Part shown: positions 26,061 through 34,389 of the stretch, one piece after another
Layout: each line of letters starts with the position of its first letter
Position numbering within the stretch: the stretch's first letter is position 1
DNA from: Pseudomonadota bacterium
Lineage (GTDB): Bacteria > Pseudomonadota > Alphaproteobacteria > Rhizobiales > Xanthobacteraceae
Assembly: GCA_023449855.1 (NCBI GenBank)
Contig: JAEXHR010000297.1
Span: 1 to 38,647, forward strand
Reading direction: 5' to 3'
Length of the DNA: 38,647 nucleotides
Program-made: the position numbers and the translations under genes
Notes under the pieces: model-generated
The model's database searches: none
Told to the model about the DNA's origin: nothing
The model's input: the letters and a program-made list of their open reading frames with translations, nothing else

Positions 26061-26092
26061 CGCCACTTTCTGACCTTTATTCGAAAGTGGCG
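26061..26092 (+). promoter_or_regulatory. Strong leader hairpin before the TonB receptor gene
   Basis: CGCCACTTTC and GAAAGTGGCG form ten perfect pairs around a twelve-base loop, ending eight bases before the GTG start codon of the receptor. The right arm includes the only purine-rich stretch available as ribosome site. A closed hairpin would therefore hide or crowd the start, which suggests post-transcriptional control. Confidence 0.5.
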
Positions 26093-26099
26093 GGGCGAC

Positions 26100-28427
26100 G
26101 TGACGACCAGCATTTCTCGTGGCTCGAACAAGGGCCGATCCACCCCATTCACCGCGCGACAGGCGCGCTGGCTGATCGGCGCCGCATTCGTGCTCGGCGA
26201 CGTGATCGCGTGTGCCTCGATCGCCCAGGCGCAGACCTCGCTGCCGGCCGTGACCGTGGAATCGTCCACGCAGACCCGGCGCCCGGCCCGCGCCAGCACC
26301 AATACGAGCCGCGCCCGCCCGGTCGCCGCTCGCCGTAACGCCACGCCGCCGCCTGCCCCGCCCACCGCCACCGAGCGCGCCATTGCCGCTGCAGCGGTGC
26401 GCTACGAGCAGGTGCTCGGCTATCGCGCGATGCCCAGCGCCACCACGCTGCGCTCCGGCCAGCCGCCGCTCAACTCGTCGCAAACCGTCAATGTCGTGCC
26501 CGAGCAGGTCATCAAGGATCAGCTGCCGCGCAACCTCGACGATGCGCTCTCCAATATCAGCGGCATCACCCAGACCAATACCCTCGCCGGCACCCAGGAC
26601 GCCGTGATGCGCCGCGGCTTCGGCGATAATCGCGACGGCTCGATCATGCGCAACGGTCTGCCGCTGGTGCAGGGCCGCAGCCTCAATCCCGCGGTCGAGA
26701 GCGTCGAAGTGCTCAAGGGCCCGGCCTCGCTGCTGTACGGCATCATCGACCCCGGCGGCATCGTCAACACGATCAGCAAGCGCCCCGATCTCTACCAGCA
26801 CGGCTCAGTCACCCTGCTTGGCTCGACCTTCGGCAATGGCAAGAACGGCATCGATGGCATTGTCGATGTCACCGGCCCGATCGGCAAGGACGGGCTCGCC
26901 TATCGCTTCATCGCCTATGGCACCAATGAAGACTACTGGCGCAATTTCGGCACCCGCAAGGAAACGCTGATCGCGCCGTCGCTGTCCTGGTACGGCGACG
27001 ACACCACGGTGCATCTGAACTATGAATATCGCGACTTCAACTATCCGTTCGACCGCGGCACCTCGTTCATCGCCGGCACCTCGACCCCGCTGCAGATTCC
27101 GCGCGAACGCCGGCTGGACGAGCCCTTCAACAACATGTGGGGCAAGTCGCACCTGATCCAGGCGTCGGTGGATCACCGCATCAACGAGAACTGGAAGCTT
27201 TACGCGTCCTACAGCTACAACACCGAAATGTTCGATGCGAACCAGCTGCGCATCACGAGTTTCAACACCACCACGGGCGCGGTGGCCCGCCAGAATGACG
27301 GCACCAAGGGCTCGCTCAGCAATGCCAGCGCCGGTGTCGCCTATCTGCGAGGCGACCTTTCCATCGGCGGCTTCCGCAACGAAGTCGTCTTCGGCGGCGA
27401 CGCCCAGTATCGCAGCATTTACCGCGAATACCTGATCCGCGGCGGCGCAGTGACCGGCTTCAACATGTACAACCCGGTCTATGACCGCGTACAGCCCGGG
27501 ACGCTGGTCGGCAATCCCGATAGCGCGCAGACCGATCTGCTCGGCACCCGTGGCCTGTTCTTCCAGGACACGTTCTATCTCACAAACCAGCTGCTGTTGG
27601 TCGGCGGCGTGCGCTGGATGGAATTCGAGCAATACGCCGGCCGTGGCCTGAACCCGTTCGTGACCAACACCAATCTCGCAGGCAGCAAGGCGCTGCCGAT
27701 CGGCGGCGTGATCTACAAGATCACCGACGAAGTGTCCTGGTATCTCAGCTACACGGAGTCGCTGAAGCCGACCTCGACCATCGCACCATTCTCGACCGGC
27801 TTCACCATCGGTTCGAGTATCGCGCCGGAAGAAGGCGTACAGTGGGAAACCGGCATCAAGTTCGACATCAACAAGCGCCTGTCGGGCAACATTGCTTTCT
27901 ACGACATCGACAAGAAGAATGTGCTGGTGCTGATCCCGACGACGGGCGGTCTGAGCGAGGCACGCACTGCCGGCAAGGTGCGCTCGCGCGGCTTCGAACT
28001 CGACATCACCGGCCGTCTGACCGACAATATCAGTATGATCGGCAGCTACGGCTACACCGATGCCCGCGTGACCGATGATCCCACCCTGATCGGCAAGTCG
28101 CTGCAGAATGTCGCTCTGAACACCGCCTCGCTGTTCATGGTTTATGATTTTGGCACGCTCTTGCCCGGCCGTCTGCGTCTCGGCGGCGGCGCCCGCTATG
28201 TCGGCGACCGCGCCGGCGATGCCAATAACAGCTTCTATCTGCCGTCCTATGTGGTCGCCGATGCTTTTGCGAGCTATGAGGTGAAACAGAACGGCTTCCC
28301 GGTCATTTACCAGTTCAACGTGAAGAACCTGTTCGACAACACCTATTATCCGTCGGCGGTCAACAACCTGAACGTGGCCATCGGCGATGCCCGCCGCTTC
28401 TCGCTGGAGGCGACGGTCAAGTTCTAA
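26100..28427 (+). CDS. TonB-dependent siderophore receptor
   Basis: A 775-residue outer-membrane receptor. After an N-terminal signal (ending near AQAQ, residue 45) comes a TonB-box-like LPAVTVESS. Next is a linker rich in Ala, Arg and Pro (about 57-90), then a plug domain (INTERNAL motif VESVEVLKGPASLLYG with DPGGIVNTISKRP) and a 22-strand-type beta barrel ending RRFSLEATVKF with terminal Phe. It imports ferric siderophores using the TonB system. The start is GTG at 26100; the long basic pre-signal region is seen in this family. The iron-type binding-protein gene follows after eleven bases, forming an operon. Confidence 0.92.
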   Translation: MTTSISRGSNKGRSTPFTARQARWLIGAAFVLGDVIACASIAQAQTSLPAVTVESSTQTRRPARASTNTSRARPVAARRNATPPPAPPTATERAIAAAAVRYEQVLGYRAMPSATTLRSGQPPLNSSQTVNVVPEQVIKDQLPRNLDDALSNISGITQTNTLAGTQDAVMRRGFGDNRDGSIMRNGLPLVQGRSLNPAVESVEVLKGPASLLYGIIDPGGIVNTISKRPDLYQHGSVTLLGSTFGNGKNGIDGIVDVTGPIGKDGLAYRFIAYGTNEDYWRNFGTRKETLIAPSLSWYGDDTTVHLNYEYRDFNYPFDRGTSFIAGTSTPLQIPRERRLDEPFNNMWGKSHLIQASVDHRINENWKLYASYSYNTEMFDANQLRITSFNTTTGAVARQNDGTKGSLSNASAGVAYLRGDLSIGGFRNEVVFGGDAQYRSIYREYLIRGGAVTGFNMYNPVYDRVQPGTLVGNPDSAQTDLLGTRGLFFQDTFYLTNQLLLVGGVRWMEFEQYAGRGLNPFVTNTNLAGSKALPIGGVIYKITDEVSWYLSYTESLKPTSTIAPFSTGFTIGSSIAPEEGVQWETGIKFDINKRLSGNIAFYDIDKKNVLVLIPTTGGLSEARTAGKVRSRGFELDITGRLTDNISMIGSYGYTDARVTDDPTLIGKSLQNVALNTASLFMVYDFGTLLPGRLRLGGGARYVGDRAGDANNSFYLPSYVVADAFASYEVKQNGFPVIYQFNVKNLFDNTYYPSAVNNLNVAIGDARRFSLEATVKF

Positions 28428-28438
28428 CGGAGCACGAC

Positions 28439-29467
28439 ATGCGCGCACGAGATCGGAACAAACTTCTCTCCCTCCTGCTCGCACTCGCCGCACCGGCTTT
28501 CTCCTCGGCGGCCTCCGCCGAGGAGATTACTCTCTACACGACGCGTGAAACTGCGCTGGTGAAGCCAGTCACCGATGCTTTCACCAAAGCCAGCGGCATC
28601 ACGGTCAATACGACATTCATCGAAGACAACCTGTCGAAGCGTGTAACGAGCGAAGGCAGCAAGTCGCTCGCCGACGTGCTGCTCACCATCGGCCTCGACA
28701 AGACCTCGCAATTCGCGTCGCTCGGCCTCACCCAGCCAATCAAGTCGGGGGCGCTCGAAAAAGCCATCCCGTCCGCGCTGCGCGACCGCGGCGATATGTG
28801 GTTCGGCATCGCCATGCGCCCGCGCGTGGTGGTGGCACGCAATGAGAGCGCGCTGTCCTCGATCACCTATGAGGACCTGGCCAAGCCGGAATGGCGCGGC
28901 AAGCTCTGCATGCGCACGGTGCTGCATCAGAACAATGTCGCACTCGTCGCCGCCTTCCTGCTGCACAACGGCGCACCGGCGACGGAGGCGTGGCTCAAGG
29001 GGGTGAGGACCAATCTCGCCGGGCTCCCCGAAGGCAAGGACAACGATGTCATCCGCCGGATCGCACAGGGCCGCTGCGAGATCGGCATTGCCAATACGGT
29101 GGCACTGGCCCAACTGCGCGATGGTCGCGATGGCGCCGACTGGAAGGCCGATGCGGACAGGGTGAAGGCCGTGCCGACCACCTTCCGCAATCGCGGCACA
29201 CATATGAACGTGACGGCGGTAGGGATCGCAAAACACGCGCCGCACAAGGCCGCGGCGCTGAAATTCGTCGAATTCCTCGTCACCGACGAAGCGCAGAAAC
29301 TGTTCGCCGCGGCGGAGCTCGAATATCCCGTCACGAAGACCGGCGAACGCGCGTCGATCGTGACCGACATTGGCAGCTTCCCCATCGACGACCGCCCAAT
29401 CGACCAGATCGCCACCACGCAGAAGGCGGCGGTGGATCTGATTAGGAAAGCGGGATTTACGAAGTAG
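28439..29467 (+). CDS. Periplasmic iron-type ABC substrate-binding protein (FbpA/FutA-like) lacking the tyrosine dyad
   Basis: A 342-residue exported binding protein; the signal peptide ends near AASA (residues about 26-27). The sequence follows the ferric-binding protein family: LYTTRETALVKPVTDAF at the start, SLADVLLTIG, GRGTHM-like NRGTHMNVTAVGIAKHAP, and LKFVEFLVTDEAQKLF. In FbpA/FutA proteins the iron is held by a Tyr pair in a segment of the form IANTYYYG; here it reads IANTVALAQL, with Val221-Ala222 at those positions. The gene follows the siderophore receptor by eleven bases with GGAG before the ATG. It may bind a ferric chelate rather than bare iron. No permease is adjacent. Confidence 0.85.
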   Translation: MRARDRNKLLSLLLALAAPAFSSAASAEEITLYTTRETALVKPVTDAFTKASGITVNTTFIEDNLSKRVTSEGSKSLADVLLTIGLDKTSQFASLGLTQPIKSGALEKAIPSALRDRGDMWFGIAMRPRVVVARNESALSSITYEDLAKPEWRGKLCMRTVLHQNNVALVAAFLLHNGAPATEAWLKGVRTNLAGLPEGKDNDVIRRIAQGRCEIGIANTVALAQLRDGRDGADWKADADRVKAVPTTFRNRGTHMNVTAVGIAKHAPHKAAALKFVEFLVTDEAQKLFAAAELEYPVTKTGERASIVTDIGSFPIDDRPIDQIATTQKAAVDLIRKAGFTK

Positions 29468-29474
29468 CGCTCCG

Positions 29475-29528
29475 ACCTCACCCTCCCCCTTGTGGGGAGG
29501 GTCGGCCGCAGGCCGGGGTGGGGGTCCG
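29475..29528. repeat. Double-hairpin repeat, CTCCCCCTTGTGGGGAG type
   Basis: Two adjacent hairpins (CTCCCC/GGGGAG and CGGCC/GGCCG) typical of a palindromic repeat family common between genes in Bradyrhizobium-like genomes. It begins eight bases after the binding-protein stop and probably ends that transcript. A related stretch (CTCCCCACCCGTCTCGAAAG) follows near 29553. Confidence 0.65.
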
Positions 29529-29609
29529 CCGCATGACGTCGGAGTGTGTGGCTCCCCACCCGTCTCGAAAGCTGCGCGACCGCGCCGCTTGAGGGAGGGA
29601 TAACGTGCT

Positions 29610-29999
29610 TCAGTCCTTTTTCAGCTTGACGCTCAGCGTCAGCGCACCGTTGACATTGTAGCCTTCCGGCGTGTTGGGCGCGTAACGCGGACTCACATTC
29701 ACCGTGTGGTTCACCGTCTCCAGGATGCATTCCTGAGCAAGCGTCTCGCGCAAAACATCGCATTCACGCGATGCCAGCGTATAGACGGTGCGACGGGCAC
29801 GCTCGCGTACTTTGTCCGCCTCCTCGCCCTCGCCGGTCGGGCCTGGAACGAAAATAGTGTAGTTCGCGGTGACGCGCGTATAACCCTCGCGCATGCCGGG
29901 CGCATAGGCAGAGGTGCGGATTTGGGTCTGCGCTCCGGCAGGTGCGAGCAGAACCAGCAGAAGCGCTGCTGCGGGTAGTACGTATCGCTTCGATGACAT
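29610..29999 (-). CDS. Small exported protein of unknown function
   Basis: A 129-residue protein with a clear signal peptide (YVLPAAALLLVLLAPAGAQ, cleavage near residue 23). The mature part is about 105 residues with two cysteines (RECDVLRETLAQECIL) likely to form a disulfide, and repeated beta-like segments (GYTRVTANYTIFV, GYNVNGALTLSVKL). It recalls the UrcA-like group of small periplasmic proteins, but I do not claim this. ATG at 29999 has GGGAGG at ideal spacing; that site lies inside a hairpin (30003-30023). Confidence 0.7.
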   Translation of the reverse strand: MSSKRYVLPAAALLLVLLAPAGAQTQIRTSAYAPGMREGYTRVTANYTIFVPGPTGEGEEADKVRERARRTVYTLASRECDVLRETLAQECILETVNHTVNVSPRYAPNTPEGYNVNGALTLSVKLKKD

Positions 30000-30002
30000 G
30001 TA

Positions 30003-30023
30003 GTGCCTCCCTGAGAGAGGCAC
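30003..30023 (-). promoter_or_regulatory. Hairpin enclosing the ribosome site of the small exported protein
   Basis: GTGCCTC and GAGGCAC pair around seven bases. On the minus strand the second arm carries the GGGAGG that serves the ATG at 29999, so the folded form would block translation. Confidence 0.4.
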
Positions 30024-30053
30024 GTTATACCCACCTTAGATTGCATCTGTATA

Positions 30054-30083
30054 AATGCGCGCGCAAAACCCTGCGCGCGCATT
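30054..30083 (-). terminator. Perfect GC-rich hairpin after the LLM oxidoreductase
   Basis: AATGCGCGCGCA and TGCGCGCGCATT form twelve perfect pairs around a six-base loop. It lies just past the stop codon of the oxidoreductase on the minus strand and is probably its terminator, though followed only by a few A/T bases. Confidence 0.6.
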
Positions 30084-30097
30084 GACTGCCGGTTAAG

Positions 30098-31117
30098 TCA
30101 CCGCCAGCCCATGCCCGGCGCCACATGCTTGAGAATCGCCTCGATCACATGGGCGTTGTAATCGACGCCGAGCTGGTTCGGCACCGTCAGCAGCAGCGTA
30201 TCCGCCTCCGCGATCGCCTCGTCGCCCTTGAGCTGTTCGATGAGCTTGTCGGGCTCCGCAGCAAAACTGCGGCCGAAGATGGCGCGTTCGGTGGCGCTCA
30301 GCATGCCCACCTTGTCCTCGTCGCCGGAGCGGCCGAAATACATGCGGTCCTGATCGTTCACCAGCGCGAACATGCTGCGCGACACCGAGACACGCGGTGT
30401 CCCCGCGTGCCCTGCGTTCTTCCAAGCCTCGCGATAGAGGCGGATCTGCTCGGCCTGCTGGACATGGAACGGCTTGCCGCTCTCGTCGATCTTCAGCGTC
30501 GACGATTGCAGGTTCATGCCCATCTTGGCCGCCCACTCCGCCGTCGCATTGGTCGCCGCGCCCCACCAGATGCGCTCGCGCAGCCCCTCGCTATGCGGCT
30601 CGAGCCTGAGCAGGCCCGGCGGGTTCGGAAACATCGGCGACGGATTAGGCTGCGCAAAACCCTTGCCCTTCAGCACATCGAGAAAAACCTCGGTGTGCCT
30701 GCGCGCCATGTCGGCATCGGTCTGCCCTTCCGCCGGCGCGTAACCGAAATAGCGATAGCCGTCGATCACCTGCTCCGGCGAGCCGCGCGAAATGCCGAGC
30801 TGCAGCCGCCCGCCGGCGATGAGGTCCGCCGCGCCTGCATCCTCGGCCATATAGAGCGGGTTCTCGTAGCGCATATCGATCACGGCGGTGCCGATCTCGA
30901 TTGTCTTGGTGCGCGCTCCGATGGCGGCGAGCAGCGGAAACGGCGCAGCAAGCTGGCGTGCGAAATGGTGCACACGAACATAGGCGCCATCAGCGCCCAG
31001 CTCCTCGGCGGCAACCGCGAGATCGATGGATTGCAACAGCGCGTCGCCGGCCGAGCGGGTCTGCGACGACGCCGACGGCGTCCAGTGGCCGAACGAGAGA
31101 AAACCGATCTTTTTCAT
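30098..31117 (-). CDS. LLM class flavin-dependent oxidoreductase
   Basis: A 339-residue luciferase-like monooxygenase/reductase (TIM barrel, FMN or F420 type; FMN is likely in this lineage). Family features: MKKIGFLSFGHW at strand 1, AEELGADGAYVRVHHF, TKTIEIGTAVIDMRYENP, and GGRLQLGISRGSPEQVI, which is the usual flavin-binding stretch. The substrate is unknown. ATG at 31117. It stands alone, with a strong hairpin at its end. Confidence 0.87.
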   Translation of the reverse strand: MKKIGFLSFGHWTPSASSQTRSAGDALLQSIDLAVAAEELGADGAYVRVHHFARQLAAPFPLLAAIGARTKTIEIGTAVIDMRYENPLYMAEDAGAADLIAGGRLQLGISRGSPEQVIDGYRYFGYAPAEGQTDADMARRHTEVFLDVLKGKGFAQPNPSPMFPNPPGLLRLEPHSEGLRERIWWGAATNATAEWAAKMGMNLQSSTLKIDESGKPFHVQQAEQIRLYREAWKNAGHAGTPRVSVSRSMFALVNDQDRMYFGRSGDEDKVGMLSATERAIFGRSFAAEPDKLIEQLKGDEAIAEADTLLLTVPNQLGVDYNAHVIEAILKHVAPGMGWR

Positions 31118-31215
31118 GGGAGTTACTCGGGGTGAATCTGTTGCCCCCTATCTAGGCGCTTTCGGCGGCGGGAACAGCACACGCATGGAAACGATGCGTT
31201 TCCAGGCGTGGTCCC

Positions 31216-31280
31216 GCAGGGCGGATGAGCGACTTGTCCGCCATAGCTCGAAGAGCGACGGCGGAAGCGTAATCCGCCGG
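31216..31280. repeat. Degenerate copy of the GTAGGGCGGATTA repeat family
   Basis: GCAGGGCGGATGAGCGA at the left and GGAAGCGTAATCCGCCGG at the right, with a disturbed centre, match the elements at 17292 and 38614. It lies in the gap between the LLM gene and the damaged regulator gene. Confidence 0.55.
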
Positions 31281-31292
31281 CCGCCTACGGCC

Positions 31293-32024
31293 TCACGTTG
31301 CCACCGGCAGATAGAAATCGATCACCGCGCCCTTTATCGTCGGATCAAACTTGCCGTCATAACGCTCGAAATCCGGCCCTTCCGCCACTGTCAGCCCGGT
31401 GGCCGGTACCATCTCGCCCCAGATTTTTGCCATGGCGTCCTTGAGCTGCGGATGCACCGCGCCGCCATTCAACGTGATGCGAAACACCGCATAGCTACCG
31501 CCGGGAATTCGCAGGGCTGAAAATCCCGCCGGCAACACCGCGCCTTCTTCTACACCGACGCCAGCCAGGTAATCGAAATGCCCTTCCGCGCGATCGACAT
31601 TCCAGACCACGCCATAGGTCGTCCAGGCCGGCGTCTGTCCGGGAAACGGCAACGCGCCCAGCATCTGCGACCATAGCTGCGGAATTTCCGCCTTATTGCT
31701 CTCATCGAACCGCCGCTGCGCCCCGGCCACGGTGAAGGCCTCCAGCGTCACGAGCTCCGGCAGTTGCGTCACGATGACTTCGGTCTCGGGCATTGTCACG
31801 GGATACTGTCCTTCGATGGGCGTGAGGTTGAAGCCGCGGCGAAACTGTCCGGGCGCGACGCCAAAGGTGCGCGAGAAAGCGCGGGTAAACGCCTCCTGCG
31901 AGTCGAAGCCGCAATCGGCTGCTGTCCTGCTTAGCTTGAAGCCGTACAGGGAATGAGGTGTCCAGGGGGCGCTGACGCATGGCAATGGTAACTGACAAGC
32001 AGATTGGCTTAGCGCCGTTTGCAA
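31293..32024 (-). pseudogene. AraC-GyrI type regulator lacking its 5' end
   Basis: The C-terminal 190 or so residues form a GyrI-like effector-binding domain (VTLEAFTVAGAQRRFD to GAVIDFYLPVAT). In front of it only the last helix-turn-helix of an AraC domain remains (TAADCGFDSQEAFTRAFSRTFGVAPG). Family proteins have about 60 to 70 more residues with the first helix-turn-helix; here recognisable sequence stops near 31925. The reading frame continues to a TTG at 32024 with unrelated residues and no good ribosome site. The break lies beside the lower-G+C NTPase gene, so an insertion probably removed the gene's start. A GyrI-only protein could still be made. Confidence 0.7.
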
Positions 32025-32036
32025 ATCGCGCTAAGC
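32007..32036. promoter_or_regulatory. Inverted repeat GCTTAGCGC-N12-GCGCTAAGC before the NTPase gene
   Basis: Perfect nine-base arms, ending 37 bases before the NTPase start codon and inside the presumed junction region. It may be an operator for the NTPase gene or the end of the inserted segment. Confidence 0.4.
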
Positions 32037-32073
32037 GCTTTAGTTCTTCGGTATCTCGAATGGAGCGCTGAAC

Positions 32074-33762
32074 ATGAGTTCGATGCAGACTGTGACCGAG
32101 GATATTCAGCGTTTCCTCCGTAGTACGGATGCGGAGGTGCTTTGCATTACGGGCGACTGGGGGGTGGGTAAAACATTTACCTGGAACAAGCTTCTGCGGG
32201 AAGCTGCGGACAGCGGCGAGCTGAGCCGCAAGAAATACTCCTATGTCTCCCTATTTGGCCTAAACTCACTCGCCGAAGTAAAATCGGCAATAGCCGAAAA
32301 TCTTCAGATTATGGGCTCAGAACAGTTTAAGCCGGTTTCCGATGTAGCAAATGCGCTTCTCAGTACGGCAAAGCACCTAAAGGGGTTTGTGTCTGTTATC
32401 CCATACGTCGGTAAAGGACTGGCGGATTCTGGAAACCTGCTGTTCGCCTCGGTCGTGAACGATCAAATCGTTTGCATTGACGACTTGGATCGCCGAGGAA
32501 CGAATATCCGAATTGATGACGTTCTCGGACTTGTTACCTCGCTAAGAGACGAGCGGCAGTGCAATGTGGTGTTGCTACTGAATGAAGAGAAGCTCGACGG
32601 CAAGGATATCTTTGATCGTCATTTCGAGAAGGCAATCGACAGCCGGTTAGTTTTTGCACCATCGGCGAAAGAGGCAGCAGGGCACGGTATCGCAACCAAG
32701 GATGATATTGGAAACGACGTCGCTCAGAACTGCATCCGATTGGGCATTTCGAATATCAGAGTCGTTCGAAAGATTGAGCGTCTGGTTCGCTCTGCGCAAC
32801 CACAAATTGCAGGTCGATCAGAGTCTGTAAGACGACAGACCATACACACGTTGGTGATTCTCGGCTGGGCGAAATTCCAGCCTGACCTTGCCCCATCGTT
32901 TGAGTTCTTATCTGAGCCTTCAATCGTACGGTTGATGAACGCGAAGGACGAGCCGATGTCAGATCAGGAGGTCGCATGGACAGCGGTCACTGACGGGTAT
33001 GATTTTGGGCACATGGATGATTACGACAAAAAGCTGCTTCAGTTCGTAAGGTTCGGAACAACTGATCCCGAAGCCATTCGTAATGCGGCTAACTCGCAGG
33101 ATGCAGAGTTTGCTAAGCAGCAAGCCCACAAGGAAATAAAAGACGGATTTGAGCCCTTCCACGCATCATTCGCAAGTAATTTGGATGAGGTCTCAACGAG
33201 TATCCGGGGCGCGTTAGAGAAGAACTTCAAGTATGCAAATCTTGCGACACTGCATGCGGCGGTGCAAATGCTGAAGTCCATAGACAGGCACGACGACGCG
33301 ATATCTCTCTTGAAGTTCTACGAGAACAATCAAGATGATCCGGAGTTCTGGGAGCCAGAACATGATCCGTTTGAGCGTCCTATCGAAGACGATGACGTCA
33401 AGTGCGCAATAGCCAAATGCAAAAGGGAGAAGATGGACGACTTTGACCTCGAGCGCGATATGCGTTTGGCGGCCAAAAACTATAATAGTGAGCTAATCTC
33501 TAAAATCGCTAGCCGGATCACCGCGGCGGAAGTTAAGACACTCATCAGCGCGCGAGGAGGCACAGACATGAAATTAGTAATCTATGCAGGCCTAGAGTAC
33601 CAAAAGATTGGAAATGCGTCGGACGAGATGAAAAAGATTGTCACGGTCACTAAGGAAGCGATCCATCTCTTAGCGCAAGAAAGTCGCTTGAATGCGACGC
33701 GAGCTCAAAAATATGGAATCATACTAGACGAGCATGCAACAGGACCGAAAAGCGAATCGTAG
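32074..33762 (+). CDS. KAP-like P-loop NTPase, candidate defence gene
   Basis: A 562-residue protein. Walker A is GDWGVGKT (27-34) and Walker B is IVCIDDLDR (132-140), the IDDLDR form being characteristic of the KAP NTPase group (named after Kidins220/ARMS and PifA, the F-plasmid protein that excludes phage T7). A moderately hydrophobic stretch (about 102-128) sits between the two motifs, where many KAP proteins have membrane segments. EKAIDSRLVFAPS (185-197) fits the family sensor region. The remaining 350 residues are helical and charged, with no recognised domain. G+C is visibly lower than in the neighbours and codon choice differs (many AAA, GAT, TTT, ATA), which indicates recent transfer. 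ATG at 32074 has GGAG upstream. Single gene, no partner on the same strand. Confidence 0.8.
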   Translation: MSSMQTVTEDIQRFLRSTDAEVLCITGDWGVGKTFTWNKLLREAADSGELSRKKYSYVSLFGLNSLAEVKSAIAENLQIMGSEQFKPVSDVANALLSTAKHLKGFVSVIPYVGKGLADSGNLLFASVVNDQIVCIDDLDRRGTNIRIDDVLGLVTSLRDERQCNVVLLLNEEKLDGKDIFDRHFEKAIDSRLVFAPSAKEAAGHGIATKDDIGNDVAQNCIRLGISNIRVVRKIERLVRSAQPQIAGRSESVRRQTIHTLVILGWAKFQPDLAPSFEFLSEPSIVRLMNAKDEPMSDQEVAWTAVTDGYDFGHMDDYDKKLLQFVRFGTTDPEAIRNAANSQDAEFAKQQAHKEIKDGFEPFHASFASNLDEVSTSIRGALEKNFKYANLATLHAAVQMLKSIDRHDDAISLLKFYENNQDDPEFWEPEHDPFERPIEDDDVKCAIAKCKREKMDDFDLERDMRLAAKNYNSELISKIASRITAAEVKTLISARGGTDMKLVIYAGLEYQKIGNASDEMKKIVTVTKEAIHLLAQESRLNATRAQKYGIILDEHATGPKSES

Positions 33763-33786
33763 TTCATCAATCCTTGCTACTATGCC

Positions 33787-34389
33787 TTACTGCAAATCGT
33801 TCCTCGCCCCGACAAACACCATCAACGGCCCCATATCCCCACGGTCCGCCGCCTTCAGCGCCGCGATATACGCGACCCGCCGCTCATTCATCTGCTGCAG
33901 ATCGTATCCGCCCGCCCAGTCGATCGGCGCGACCTTGTAGACTCGCGTCAGCACCGTATCCGCCATGATGCGCGCGTGGCGGCCGTTGCCATTGGCGAAG
34001 GGATGGATGGCGACCAGCCGATGATGCAGTCGGATCGCTGCTTCCAATGGCGAATAGGTTTTGTGCGCGACCCAGAACCGTGCATCGTCCATCAAAGTGC
34101 GCAGCTCGACCGCGATGCGGATGGGATCGACGCCGATATTCTTTCCTGTCGTGCGAAAGCGGCCCGCCCAGTCCCAGACCTCACCGAACAGGCGTTTGTG
34201 CAGCGTGACGACAAATGCGTCAGTCAGCACATCGCCGCGCTGACGCGCGGCCCAGGCCATGCCCGCCTGGATGTTGACCTGCTCCAGCTCATCGAGCTGA
34301 ACGCGCGTGGTGACATGCTTGTGCTTGAGCCCGCCGAGTTCATCCGGATCCAGCGGCGTCGCGCCTTCCGGATGCTCAGTGGGCTTCAT
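33787..34389 (-). CDS. Fic domain protein, mobile mystery protein B
   Basis: A 200-residue Fic-fold protein with the full catalytic motif HPFANGNGRHAR (about 129-140), suggesting AMP transfer or a related nucleotide transfer onto a target protein. N-terminal PLDPDELGGLKHKHVTTR and EVWDWAGRFRTTGKNIGVDP are typical of mobile mystery protein B, which is nearly always found with mobile mystery protein A on mobile DNA. Its ATG overlaps the TGA of the A gene (ATGA), so it is translationally coupled. It ends 24 bases from the convergent NTPase gene. Whether the pair acts as toxin and antitoxin is not established from the sequence. Confidence 0.9.
   Translation of the reverse strand: MKPTEHPEGATPLDPDELGGLKHKHVTTRVQLDELEQVNIQAGMAWAARQRGDVLTDAFVVTLHKRLFGEVWDWAGRFRTTGKNIGVDPIRIAVELRTLMDDARFWVAHKTYSPLEAAIRLHHRLVAIHPFANGNGRHARIMADTVLTRVYKVAPIDWAGGYDLQQMNERRVAYIAALKAADRGDMGPLMVFVGARNDLQ

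Noticed and set aside
26805..28493. 562-codon frame on the minus strand opposite the TonB receptor
   Set aside because: Antisense shadow of a clear receptor gene. No motif and no ribosome site.
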